A DNA stretch of 64,000 nt from Bacteroidota bacterium (GTDB taxonomy: Bacteria; Bacteroidota; Bacteroidia; Bacteroidales; JACABE01): the NCBI GenBank assembly GCA_026391675.1, contig JAPLDQ010000020.1, forward strand, positions 86,208 to 150,207, written 5' to 3'. The notes under the pieces were generated by a model that was not told the DNA's origin, made no database searches, and saw only the letters and a program-made list of their open reading frames with translations. The position numbers and the translations under genes were made by a program. Numbering within the stretch: position 1 is the first letter of the stretch; each line of letters starts with the position of its first letter. This document shows positions 33,838-42,074 of the stretch, piece by piece.

Positions 33838-35247
33838 TTAGAATTGAAAATAGATAAATTGTTTTTCGTTGAAAACACCGAACAAAAAACAAATAAAAAA
33901 CAGAAAAAATAGTTGTGAATAAAAAGCAAAATTATTTTTTGTCTTAATTACGTTGTAAAACTTTTCTTTAAAAGACAATAATACTATTAAAAGAACTGAA
34001 AACCAAATTTCTGTTGAATTCAAATTAAGTGTAATATTAGAATACGAGCTTAAATTAAAAATTTTAGAAATAACTTTAAATGATTGTTTTATATTTTCAG
34101 CTCTAAAAAATATCCATGCAAACGTAACTAAAGAAAAAGTAATTGCTATATTTAAATAAATAACAATTACATTTTGATGAAATTTAAAATTTATTGATTT
34201 TAAAAATTTGTCTTTTAAAATTGCAAATATTAAATAAAGACCATGTAATGCTCCCCAAATTATAAATGTCCAATTTGCACCATGCCAAAGTCCGCTTATT
34301 AGAAAAACAATTAATAAATTAAAATACCAACGTGGTATTGAAACACGATTGCCACCTAATGGTATATATAAATAATCTTTAAACCAAGTTGAAAGTGAAA
34401 TATGCCAACGTTTCCAAAATTCAGCAATGGATTTTGAAAAATAAGGTGAACGGAAATTGTCCATTAAACTAAACCCCATAATTTTTGCTGCACCAATTGC
34501 AATTTCAGAATAGCCCGAAAAATCGCAATAAATTTGAAAAGCGTAAAAAAAAGTCGATATCAATAAGGTTGCTCCGCTTGATGAATTAACATTGGTATAG
34601 CTGTAATCAACCATTGTAGCCAATCTATCCGCTATCACAACTTTTTTGAAAAATCCGAAGGCCATTAACATTAAACCGCTTTTAAATCTTTCATAATCAA
34701 AATTATGTTTTTCATGAAATTGATGTATAAGATTTTGTGGACGTTCAATAGGACCTGCAACTAATTGAGGATAAAACATTACATATAATGCATATATTCC
34801 AAAATTTCGTTCCGCTTTTTGTTTACCGCGATAAACTTCAATTGTGTAACTCATTGCCTGAAAAGTATGAAACGATAAACCAATTGGCAGTAAAATTGAT
34901 AAATATGGTAAAGGTGTATTTGCTCCAAAAACATGAAATAAATTATCTAAATTCAAGTTTATAAAATTGTAATATTTGAATATTGCCAAAACACCAATGT
35001 TTGCTATTAAACTAGCAATTAAAAAAAATCTTCTTTTTTCCCCTTGTGTTATTTCTAACAATATTCCTGCAAAATAATCTATGATGATTGTAAATCCCAA
35101 AATCAAAATATAAATCGGGACAAATGCCATATAAAAATAGCAACTACTTAACAAAAGTAGTAACCACCTGAATTTATGCGGTAAACGAAAATATAAAATA
35201 GAAACTATTATGAAAAATACTAAAAATTGTATCGAGTTAAAAAGCAT
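33838..35247 (-). CDS. MBOAT O-acyltransferase (AlgI/DltB-like)
   Basis: The 469-residue protein has at least ten membrane segments. Conserved MBOAT blocks are LLPIGLSFHTFQAMSYTIEV (about 120-139), FYPQLVAGPIERP (about 160), FWKRWHISLSTWFKDYLYIP (about 285-304) and GLWHGANWTFIIWG (about 325-338) with the catalytic His. These proteins pass acyl groups across the membrane to an exported polymer. It is followed directly by its SGNH-type partner. With the glycosyltransferases elsewhere in the window, acetylation of a surface polysaccharide is the likely role. Confidence 0.94.
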   Translation of the reverse strand: MLFNSIQFLVFFIIVSILYFRLPHKFRWLLLLLSSCYFYMAFVPIYILILGFTIIIDYFAGILLEITQGEKRRFFLIASLIANIGVLAIFKYYNFINLNLDNLFHVFGANTPLPYLSILLPIGLSFHTFQAMSYTIEVYRGKQKAERNFGIYALYVMFYPQLVAGPIERPQNLIHQFHEKHNFDYERFKSGLMLMAFGFFKKVVIADRLATMVDYSYTNVNSSSGATLLISTFFYAFQIYCDFSGYSEIAIGAAKIMGFSLMDNFRSPYFSKSIAEFWKRWHISLSTWFKDYLYIPLGGNRVSIPRWYFNLLIVFLISGLWHGANWTFIIWGALHGLYLIFAILKDKFLKSINFKFHQNVIVIYLNIAITFSLVTFAWIFFRAENIKQSFKVISKIFNLSSYSNITLNLNSTEIWFSVLLIVLLSFKEKFYNVIKTKNNFAFYSQLFFLFFICFLFGVFNEKQFIYFQF

Positions 35248-35306
35248 ATTTTGTTGTTAAATTTAGTAAACGCTAACGATTTAGTGTTTTATTCATCGAT
35301 TCGACA

Positions 35307-35339
35307 CAAAAATAAATAAAAAACATATTCAACAGCAAA
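35307..35339 (-). promoter_or_regulatory. Promoter of the MBOAT operon
   Basis: Minus strand: TTTG (35339-35336), 21-bp spacer, TATTTTTG (35314-35307), a full match to the Bacteroidetes promoter. The leader to the ATG at 35247 is about 55 nt. Confidence 0.78.
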
Positions 35340-35402
35340 TTAGGGAAAAAAAACAGGAAATAAGGAATGATTTGAAAGTTATTTTCTTTTATTCTGCATT
35401 TA

Positions 35403-35432
35403 AACCTGACAAGTTAAAAAACCTGTCAGGTT
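35403..35432 (-). terminator. Inverted repeat after clpB, likely terminator
   Basis: AACCTGACA (35403-35411) pairs perfectly with TGTCAGGTT (35424-35432). It lies about 20 bp beyond the clpB stop. The T run is weak on the clpB side. Confidence 0.55.
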
Positions 35433-35451
35433 AGGGCATTGTATATTCGGT

Positions 35452-38055
35452 TTAATTAGCCTTTTTATTGCGGAATATAAACGTATCGTCAAACATATCT
35501 ACTATGATTTCCTGATCGGCTGTTACTTTGCCTGAAAGTATCATTTTGGATAACTCATTGAGGATTTTTCTCTGCATCACCCTTTTGAGCGGACGTGCGC
35601 CATATTGCGGGTCGTAACCCAGCTCTGTAAGATAATCAATGGCATAATCGGTTGCTTCGATATGGATATTGTTTTTAGCCAATAGTTCGCTTAATAAACG
35701 GAACTGCAGCAATACGATATCCCTGATTTCATCTTTGGTCAAAGGATTGAACATGATGATTTCATCAATACGGTTGAGGAATTCCGGTCTTATGCTGGCT
35801 TTCAGCATATCCATGACTTCATATCTTATTTTCAGCAATTCTTTTTCGCGGTTCATGGTATTGATATTCATTATGCCTTCCTGTATCAGGTGAGAACCAA
35901 TATTGGAAGTCATAATGATAATACTGTTTTTGAAATCGGCTGTTCTGCCTTTATTATCTGTAAGTCTACCTTCGTCCAGCACCTGCAATAATATATTGAA
36001 GACATCAGGATGGGCTTTTTCAATTTCGTCAAGCAATACCACAGAATATGGTCTTCTTCTAACAGCTTCTGTAAGTTGTCCGCTTTCTTCGTAGCCCACA
36101 TAGCCTGGAGGTGCGCCTATCAGTCGTGAAACGGTATGGCGTTCCTGGTATTCAGACATATCAATCCTTACCATGGAATTTTCATCATTAAACAGGAATT
36201 CTGCCAGGGCTTTGGCCAGTTCTGTTTTACCAACGCCGGTAGTCCCCAGGAAAATAAATGAACCAATGGGGCGTTTACTGTCCTGTAAGCCCGCACGGCT
36301 GCGGCGTATGGCATCAGCAATGGCTTCAATGGCTTCATCCTGTCCGATTACTCTTTTATGTAATTCACTTTCGAGATTCAGCAGTTTCTCCTTTTCGCTT
36401 TGCAGCATTCTGCTTACCGGAATACCGGTCCAGCGCGAAACCACCTGAGCAATATCTTCACTGTCCACTTCTTCCTTAATCATGGCATTATCCTGCTGTA
36501 GTTCTGATAGCTTTTGTTTAGCCACTACAACATCATTTTCCGCTTCTTTGATTTTACCATATCTTATTTCGGCTACTTTGCCATAATCACCACTTCTTTC
36601 GGCCTGATCAGCTTCAAATTTGTAGTTCTCTATTTCTTTTACCTTTTGCTGGATTTTTTCCACCATTTCCTTTTCGGCCAGCCATTTTGATTTCAGGCGG
36701 TTTCTGTCTTCATTCAGGTTGGCGATTTCTTCATTTAACTGTGAAAGTTTGGTTTTATCATTCTCACGTTTGATGGCTTCGCGTTCAATTTCCAGCTGGC
36801 GTATCCTGCGTTCCGTTTCATCCAGTTCTTCAGGTACTGAGTTGATTTCCATTCTCAGTTTCGAAGCGGCTTCATCAATAAGATCGATGGCTTTATCCGG
36901 TAAAAAACGATCGGTAATGTAGCGTTGTGATAATTCAACGGCAGCAATAATAGCTTCATCCTTAATTCTTACCTTATGATGCACTTCATAACGTTCTTTT
37001 AAACCACGAAGTATGGAAATGGCATCCAGCACATCAGGTTCATCAATTAAAACTACCTGAAAACGGCGTTCCAGGGCTTTGTCTTTTTCGAAATAGCGCT
37101 GGTATTCCTTAATAGTAGTGGCACCGATAGCGCGCAATTCGCCACGTGCTAATGCAGGTTTTAGGATGTTGGCAGCATCCATGGCGCCTTCGCCACTAGC
37201 ACCGGCACCAATCAGGGTGTGAATCTCGTCGATAAACAATATCACTTCTCCTTCGGCAGCAACGACTTCTTTAATAACACTTTTCAGCCGTTCTTCAAAC
37301 TCGCCCTTAAATTTAGCACCGGCAATCAATGAGCCCATATCGAGGGAGAAAATTTGTTTTGATTTTAGATTTTCGGGCACATCACCATTTACGATACGAT
37401 GAGCCAAACCTTCAGCAATGGCAGTTTTTCCAACACCGGCTTCACCGATAAGTATAGGATTGTTCTTGGTTCTGCGGGATAATATCTGCAATACCCTTCT
37501 GATTTCTTCGTCACGGCCGATAACAGGATCCAGTTTTCCTGAAGCTGCCAGTTGGTTTAGATTGCGTGCATATCTGTTCAGGGCATTATAGGTATCTTCG
37601 GCAGTCTGGCTGTTGACTGTTGAGCCTTTTCTGAGTTCTTTTATGGCCAGTTTCAGATCTTTCTCATTTACGCCATTATCTTTCAGTAGCTTTGATGCGG
37701 TATCATTAGTGCTTAAAATTCCCAGCAATAAATGTTCGATAGAAACAAATTCATCTCCAAATTCCTTAAGATAATTGTTGGCATTGAGTAAAGCCTGGTT
37801 TACATCATTGGTTAAGTAAGGGTTTCCTCCGCTGACTTTAGGCAGGGATTCAATTATTTTATCAACAGTCTTTATGAAAAAAGGGGTATTAACATTTAGC
37901 TTTTTCAGTAAATAAGGAAGCAAACTCTCGTCAACGCTAAGCAGGCCTTTTATGATGTGGATATTTTCAATAGCCTGATTTTGATTAGCCAATGCAATTT
38001 CCATTGCTTTCTCAATGGCATCCTGCGATTTAATGGTAAAATTATTAAAATTCAT
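35452..38055 (-). CDS. clpB: ATP-dependent disaggregase ClpB
   Basis: The 867-residue Hsp100 is complete. The Clp N-domain (about 1-145) is followed by AAA-1 with Walker A GEAGVGKTA (about 205-213) and Walker B LFIDEIHTLIGAG. The coiled-coil middle domain spans about 400-530 (rich in E/K/R). AAA-2 has GTTGVGKTE (about 605-613), MSEYQERH, GAPPGYVGYEE (pore loop) and VLLDEIEKAHPD. The middle domain distinguishes ClpB from ClpA and ClpC. With DnaK it rescues aggregated proteins. An inverted motif upstream (38115-38127) may be a heat-shock operator. Confidence 0.98.
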   Translation of the reverse strand: MNFNNFTIKSQDAIEKAMEIALANQNQAIENIHIIKGLLSVDESLLPYLLKKLNVNTPFFIKTVDKIIESLPKVSGGNPYLTNDVNQALLNANNYLKEFGDEFVSIEHLLLGILSTNDTASKLLKDNGVNEKDLKLAIKELRKGSTVNSQTAEDTYNALNRYARNLNQLAASGKLDPVIGRDEEIRRVLQILSRRTKNNPILIGEAGVGKTAIAEGLAHRIVNGDVPENLKSKQIFSLDMGSLIAGAKFKGEFEERLKSVIKEVVAAEGEVILFIDEIHTLIGAGASGEGAMDAANILKPALARGELRAIGATTIKEYQRYFEKDKALERRFQVVLIDEPDVLDAISILRGLKERYEVHHKVRIKDEAIIAAVELSQRYITDRFLPDKAIDLIDEAASKLRMEINSVPEELDETERRIRQLEIEREAIKRENDKTKLSQLNEEIANLNEDRNRLKSKWLAEKEMVEKIQQKVKEIENYKFEADQAERSGDYGKVAEIRYGKIKEAENDVVVAKQKLSELQQDNAMIKEEVDSEDIAQVVSRWTGIPVSRMLQSEKEKLLNLESELHKRVIGQDEAIEAIADAIRRSRAGLQDSKRPIGSFIFLGTTGVGKTELAKALAEFLFNDENSMVRIDMSEYQERHTVSRLIGAPPGYVGYEESGQLTEAVRRRPYSVVLLDEIEKAHPDVFNILLQVLDEGRLTDNKGRTADFKNSIIIMTSNIGSHLIQEGIMNINTMNREKELLKIRYEVMDMLKASIRPEFLNRIDEIIMFNPLTKDEIRDIVLLQFRLLSELLAKNNIHIEATDYAIDYLTELGYDPQYGARPLKRVMQRKILNELSKMILSGKVTADQEIIVDMFDDTFIFRNKKAN

Positions 38056-38078
38056 AGTGTATTTTTTTATGAACGCTT

Positions 38079-38086
38079 CAAACTTA
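38079..38086 (-). promoter_or_regulatory. Candidate -7 element (TAAGTTTG) for clpB
   Basis: CAAACTTA on the plus strand, 24 bp upstream of the clpB ATG. The nearest TTTG is 31 bp further upstream, too far for a standard -33 box, so this promoter may depend on an activator or another signal. Confidence 0.45.
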
Positions 38087-38114
38087 ATACCAATAGGAAT
38101 ATTTTTAAAATTTA

Positions 38115-38127
38115 TGGCAAAATGTCA
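38115..38127. promoter_or_regulatory. Short inverted motif upstream of clpB
   Basis: TGGCA-AAA-TGTCA is a near-perfect palindrome with one mismatch, centred about 66 bp upstream of the clpB ATG. It could be an operator for stress control. No second copy was found in this window. Confidence 0.3.
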
Positions 38128-38257
38128 GTGAAAATAAGCGGTTGTGGACAATTTGGCATGATTATATGTTGATTTTTTATGATAAGATAGCACACTGATA
38201 ACACTAAAACACTGATTTACACAGATTCTTTTTACCTAGTTTTCTTCCTATTTCTTA

Positions 38258-38536
38258 TTAATTAATTATATCAGGATATTCATCTATAATAATGGTTTTA
38301 TAAGGTTTATTTCTATTCTTCTCTAATTTATCGCTGTAAAGCATAGTAATTAAATTGTAATGCACCTCAAGTCGTTGTTTGGGAGTTAGAGAAAGCCAAT
38401 AATCATAATTATCATTTTCCTGTTCTGTAATACTAGATATTACAATTTTGTTTTCTTGATTATCAGTAATATACTCAGTACTTGCATCGTTTAGTACTGA
38501 TGTTTTATTTAGTTTTTTATATTTTTTTTGTGTCAT
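38258..38536 (-). CDS. Small orphan acidic protein
   Basis: From ATG 38536 the protein has 92 residues (MTQKKYKKLNKTS...); a start six codons upstream is also open. The N-terminal half is polar with a run of Glu/Asn/Asp. The C-terminal half holds YWLSLTPKQRLEVHYNLI, a W-L-x-x-T/S-P-x-x-R-x-E pattern that I recall from small proteins next to bacterial nucleotidyltransferase genes. No such partner is seen here. There is no signal peptide. It could be an orphan antitoxin-like protein or a remnant. Confidence 0.5.
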   Translation of the reverse strand: MTQKKYKKLNKTSVLNDASTEYITDNQENKIVISSITEQENDNYDYWLSLTPKQRLEVHYNLITMLYSDKLEKNRNKPYKTIIIDEYPDIIN

Positions 38537-38704
38537 AAAAAGAATACAATTCAATAATGATCAATATTACAAAAGTAGCTAATATTTTAGGTAATTTTCT
38601 GTTATTTCAATTAATTTTCAGTATTCAATTTTTATACAAAGACCTTACTTATAAAGGGATGTGATTTCGACCAAGTTTCAATCTCCACGAAAAACAAACT
38701 TCAG

Positions 38705-38725
38705 CCTTCTAACTTCTAAATTCTA
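38705..38725. repeat. 7-bp-period repeat (CCTTCTA/ACTTCTA/AATTCTA)
   Basis: Three heptamers in register. The same words recur at 43311-43331 and 61471-61491. Confidence 0.7.
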
Positions 38726-38750
38726 CTTTTTTTACTTCGGACTTCCGTCT

Positions 38751-39791
38751 TCACACCAGATTTACTTCCATTTCGAGTTCAACGCCGAACATATTAAGCA
38801 CTGCATGCTGAACAGCTTTTGCAAGTGAGAGAATTTCACTGCCGGTTGCACCGCCTTTATTGATCAGGACCAGGGCTTGTTTATGATGAACGGCAGCATT
38901 TCCCAGTGATTTACCTTTCCATCCGCTTTTCTCTATCAGCCAGCCGGCAGCCAGTTTGTAATTGTTTTCCGATGGAAATGCCCTGATTTTAGGAAATTCT
39001 TTCAGTAATTCTTCATATTTCTCTTTGCTGACCAGGGGGTTTTTAAAGAAACTTCCGGCATTTCCGGTAACAGCAGGGTCGGGGAGTTTGCGACGGCGGA
39101 TATTTTTAATGGCATTGCTGATGGTTGCAAGACCTGGCTCAAGCATCATCATTTCCAATTCCTTTAATATATCTCCATAATGTGTAATTAAAACAGGCTT
39201 TTTGGCCAATTTAAAACTTACGGATAAAATGATGTATTTGTTTTTGGCCTGTTGTTTGAAAATGCTGTTGCGATAACCAAACTGACAGCTTTCATTATCC
39301 ATTTCAGTAATTTTGCCGTCAGCTATGTTTAAAACTTCTACTTTTTCTATGCATTCCTTAACTTCAACACCATATGCTCCAATATTCTGAACTGGGCATG
39401 TACCGACAGCACCCGGTATCAAAGCCAGGTTCTCAATACCGCTCCAGTTGTTCATAACACAATAATCAACAAAGTTTTCCCAGTTTTCGCCCGCCTGTAC
39501 TTTAAGATAGACGAAATCTTCATCAACTGCTGTAATTTCTTTACCTTTGGTGTTGATTTTTAAAACGATACCCTCAAAATCTTTTGTAAATAAAATATTA
39601 CTTCCGCCACCCAGCAGCAGAAAAGGATATTCCTTTACATAGGAAGATTGCATAATTTCTTTGATTTCCTCCAGGCTATTTAATTCGGCGAAATATTTTG
39701 CTTTAACGTCTATACCAAAGGTATTCAGTTTTTTAAGTGAGAAGTTTTCTTTGATTTGCATAAAATTGAAATAATCGTCAAAGCTAGGCAT
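38751..39791 (-). CDS. murB: UDP-N-acetylenolpyruvoylglucosamine reductase
   Basis: This FAD enzyme makes UDP-MurNAc for peptidoglycan. The 346-residue protein has KLNTFGIDVKA at the start, LLLGGGSNILF (FAD pyrophosphate loop), GIENLALIPGAVGTCPVQNIGAYG (written in parts: ALIPGAVG and QNIGAYG), YRNSIFK and TGNAGSFFKNP with the catalytic Ser. The presence of the third-domain loop makes it type I (E. coli-like). The start could instead be the ATG at 39761 (MQIKENFSLKK), which gives a more typical N-terminus. It is divergent from the alcohol dehydrogenase gene. Confidence 0.96.
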   Translation of the reverse strand: MPSFDDYFNFMQIKENFSLKKLNTFGIDVKAKYFAELNSLEEIKEIMQSSYVKEYPFLLLGGGSNILFTKDFEGIVLKINTKGKEITAVDEDFVYLKVQAGENWENFVDYCVMNNWSGIENLALIPGAVGTCPVQNIGAYGVEVKECIEKVEVLNIADGKITEMDNESCQFGYRNSIFKQQAKNKYIILSVSFKLAKKPVLITHYGDILKELEMMMLEPGLATISNAIKNIRRRKLPDPAVTGNAGSFFKNPLVSKEKYEELLKEFPKIRAFPSENNYKLAAGWLIEKSGWKGKSLGNAAVHHKQALVLINKGGATGSEILSLAKAVQHAVLNMFGVELEMEVNLV

Positions 39792-39856
39792 TTTTTAAGA
39801 AATTCTGTAATTTTTTAAAATTGCTTTTTAGTTTAATTTGTTTTAATAATAATGAA

Positions 39857-39864
39857 TAAATTTG
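39857..39864 (+). promoter_or_regulatory. Candidate -7 element (TAAATTTG) for the alcohol dehydrogenase gene
   Basis: An exact TAnnTTTG match 24 bp before the ATG; TTTG at 39837-39840 is present with a short 16-bp spacer. Confidence 0.55.
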
Positions 39865-39888
39865 CAAGATTAATAAATATATAATACG

Positions 39889-41043
39889 ATGAAAAATTTT
39901 GAATTTTACAATCCTGTAAGGATTTTATTTGGTAAAGACCAGTTAAAGAAATTAGCAATATATATCCCTCAGGGACAAAAGATACTGATGTTATATGGTG
40001 GCGGAAGTGTTAAAAAGAATGGAATTTATGAGCAGGTAATGAATGCGCTTAAAGATTATAAAGTAATTGAATTTGGCGGAATAGAACCCAATCCGCATTA
40101 CGAAACTGCTATGAAGGCTGTAGAAATAGTAAAAGCAGAAAAGCTGGATTTTATTTTGGCTGTTGGAGGCGGATCTGTTATAGACGCAGCTAAGTTTATT
40201 GCAGCAGCTGCTTTATATACAGATGGAGACCCCTGGAATATATTGGCCAAAGGGGCTGTAGTTAAAGCATCCCTGCCAATCGGTACCGTTTTGACTTTAC
40301 CGGCAACAGGTTCAGAAATGAATATGGGTTCAGTGGTTACCAGAAAATCCACCAATGAGAAATTTTCTTTTTTAACGCCCAGTTCTTTCCCGAAGTTTTC
40401 TATACTAATGCCTGAAGCAGCTGCTTCCCTGCCTCAGAAACAGGTGGCCAATGGCATAGTGGATGCATATGTACATGTAATTGAGCAATATCTTACTTTT
40501 CCGGTAAATACGCCTTTACAGGACCGCTTTGCTGAATCAATATTAAAAACCTTAATTGAAGAAGGCCCGAAAGTATATGCCAATCCTGCTGATTATGATG
40601 CTATGGCCAATCTGATGTGGAGTGCCACTATGGCTTTAAACGGTACAATAGCCTGCGGTGCTGCAACAGACTGGTCAGTGCATATGATTGGACATGAGCT
40701 GACTGCATTTTATGGCATTGACCATGCCAGAACGCTAGCTGTTGTTTTACCAGGTATATGGAAAGCTTTAAAAAATGAAAAGAAGGAAAAGCTGATACAA
40801 TATGCTGAAAGGGTATGGAATATCAGCGGTACGGATGATGAAAAAATTGATAAAGCTATACTGCAAACCACTGCTTTTTTTAATTCACTGGGAATACCAA
40901 CTTCACTGAAAGATTATGATCTGGGTAATGATGCCATTAACCGCATTGTAATGCGTTTCAGCGAAAGAGGCTGGAAAGCCATTGGCGACAGACAACTTGT
41001 TACACTGGATGTCGTTAGAAAAGCACTGGAATATCAATTATAA
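39889..41043 (+). CDS. Iron-containing alcohol dehydrogenase, YqhD/BdhA-like
   Basis: The 384-residue group III dehydrogenase has GGGSVID (about 94-100, NAD(P) binding) and TLPATGSEMN. The metal ligands are D192, H196 (in GIVDAYVHVIEQY), H265 (SVHMIGHEL) and H279 (GIDHARTLA). These lie two residues before the known D194/H198/H267/H281 of E. coli YqhD, so alignment is almost gap-free. YqhD enzymes reduce short and lipid-derived aldehydes with NADPH. It is alone on its strand; the next gene is convergent 3 bp away. Confidence 0.92.
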   Translation: MKNFEFYNPVRILFGKDQLKKLAIYIPQGQKILMLYGGGSVKKNGIYEQVMNALKDYKVIEFGGIEPNPHYETAMKAVEIVKAEKLDFILAVGGGSVIDAAKFIAAAALYTDGDPWNILAKGAVVKASLPIGTVLTLPATGSEMNMGSVVTRKSTNEKFSFLTPSSFPKFSILMPEAAASLPQKQVANGIVDAYVHVIEQYLTFPVNTPLQDRFAESILKTLIEEGPKVYANPADYDAMANLMWSATMALNGTIACGAATDWSVHMIGHELTAFYGIDHARTLAVVLPGIWKALKNEKKEKLIQYAERVWNISGTDDEKIDKAILQTTAFFNSLGIPTSLKDYDLGNDAINRIVMRFSERGWKAIGDRQLVTLDVVRKALEYQL

Positions 41044-41046
41044 GCT

Positions 41047-41574
41047 TTATTTATCTTTACCCAGATAAACAGAAATACCCATATTAAATCCATAGGTTGT
41101 GGCTGAGGAATATGCACTTTCCCATCTGGAATATAAAATTTCTACAGATGGTTCAAGTGAAACATGATGGTTTAAAAAGACGGCAAGTCCTAAAGAACCT
41201 GTAAAGAAACTGCCCATTTTATTATTATTTCCCATTACACCGCCTCCAAATTCAAAATAAGGTTTTAATGTAAGGCTTTTCGTGTCAATATAACATCTGA
41301 AAAAGGGGGCCAGTTCAAAAATTGATTGCTTAGAATTTCCGTAAGAAGTGCTTACTGTGAGGGATTGAAAATTTCCAGATAGGCCAAAAACAAGATCTTT
41401 AAAAATAAAAACACCAATGCCGGAACCAAAATTAAAATTTGTCACACTGTAACCTTTGTCATAATGAGAAACTGATGCCGTTGTATTGCCTGAAAGTAAT
41501 ATTTTCCCTTTTTCAGTCTGGGCATTGCAAATTGCTGAAAACAAGATAAATGAGATAATAATAAGTTTTTTCAT
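41047..41574 (-). CDS. Small outer-membrane beta-barrel protein
   Basis: The 175-residue protein has a signal peptide (about 1-18, ending CNAQ). Then come about eight amphipathic strands with alternating hydrophobic residues and periodic aromatics (FNFGSGIGVFIF, LKPYFEFGGGVM, GFNMGISVYLG). The C-terminus is a typical barrel-closing strand. It belongs to the OprW/OmpX-size barrels often annotated 'outer membrane beta-barrel protein' in Bacteroidetes. The role is unknown. Confidence 0.75.
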   Translation of the reverse strand: MKKLIIISFILFSAICNAQTEKGKILLSGNTTASVSHYDKGYSVTNFNFGSGIGVFIFKDLVFGLSGNFQSLTVSTSYGNSKQSIFELAPFFRCYIDTKSLTLKPYFEFGGGVMGNNNKMGSFFTGSLGLAVFLNHHVSLEPSVEILYSRWESAYSSATTYGFNMGISVYLGKDK

Positions 41575-41662
41575 AAAAATTGGTTTTAATTTCTGTAAAA
41601 ATAAAAAAAATCATTTATTATTTTATAATTTAGCGAAAATATTAATCTCTAAATTTATATCA

Positions 41663-41842
41663 ATGGATAACAATCAAAAAATTATCGACAGCTTTAAAGC
41701 AGCAAAGAAACCTTTAAGAGCAGGTGAAGTCGCCGAAATGTCTGGAATAGAAAAGAAAGAAGTTGAAAAACTGATTAAAAAATTGACTGTTGAAGGGAAA
41801 TTATATTCACCGGTCAGATGTTTTTACGATATCAAAAAATAG
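41663..41842 (+). CDS. Small winged-helix DNA-binding-like protein
   Basis: The best start is ATG 41663, giving 59 residues. A longer open frame extends upstream through an AT-rich region and across the opposite gene and is not credible. The sequence PLRAGEVAEMSGIEKKEVEKLIKKL is a helix-turn-helix followed by a short wing (GKLYSPVRCFYDIKK). It resembles the mini MarR/ArsR-like proteins of Bacteroidetes and archaea. A terminator hairpin lies about 70 bp after the stop. The target is unknown. Confidence 0.72.
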   Translation: MDNNQKIIDSFKAAKKPLRAGEVAEMSGIEKKEVEKLIKKLTVEGKLYSPVRCFYDIKK

Positions 41843-41880
41843 AAAGTATATTGATCAGAAATTTATATTCTGAAAGTTTT

Positions 41881-41894
41881 TCCACTTAGGTGGA
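41881..41894. repeat. Small perfect palindrome TCCAC-TTAG-GTGGA
   Basis: A 5-bp stem with a 4-nt loop, 38 bp after the small HTH gene and before its terminator. It may be a transcript hairpin. Confidence 0.5.
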
Positions 41895-41910
41895 CTTATT
41901 ATTAAAAATT

Positions 41911-41950
41911 AAGCTGATAGTGTAATAAATGCTATCAGCTTATTTTTTTA
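41911..41950 (+). terminator. Terminator after the small HTH gene
   Basis: AAGCTGATAG and CTATCAGCTT form a perfect 10-bp stem around an 11-nt loop, followed by ATTTTTTT. Confidence 0.93.
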
Positions 41951-42020
41951 TTAACTAATTTATTGGTTTTAAACAACTTTCAAACTTTATAAACTTTATA
42001 AACTTTATGAACTCATATTG

Positions 42021-42051
42021 TTTGATAATCTCATTTAAAAGCGTAATTTTG
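42021..42051 (+). promoter_or_regulatory. Promoter of ribBA
   Basis: TTTG (42021-42024), a 19-bp spacer and TAATTTTG (42044-42051) match the Bacteroidetes consensus completely. The leader is only about 17 nt, so there is no room for an FMN riboswitch. Confidence 0.85.
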
Positions 42052-42074
42052 CAAATATTTTTGAGATAAAAACC

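Noticed and set aside
32784..33929. 381-codon form of the MBOAT partner gene
   Set aside because: It overlaps the MBOAT gene by 92 bp. The ATG at 33833 gives a proper membrane anchor and lies 4 bp after the MBOAT stop.
35669..37000. Several plus-strand frames across clpB
   Set aside because: Antisense shadows of a highly conserved coding region with skewed codon use; none has a recognisable domain.
41486..41842. 118-codon form of the small HTH gene
   Set aside because: The first 59 codons run through the start of the opposite barrel gene and AT-rich non-coding DNA; ATG 41663 gives the complete HTH protein.
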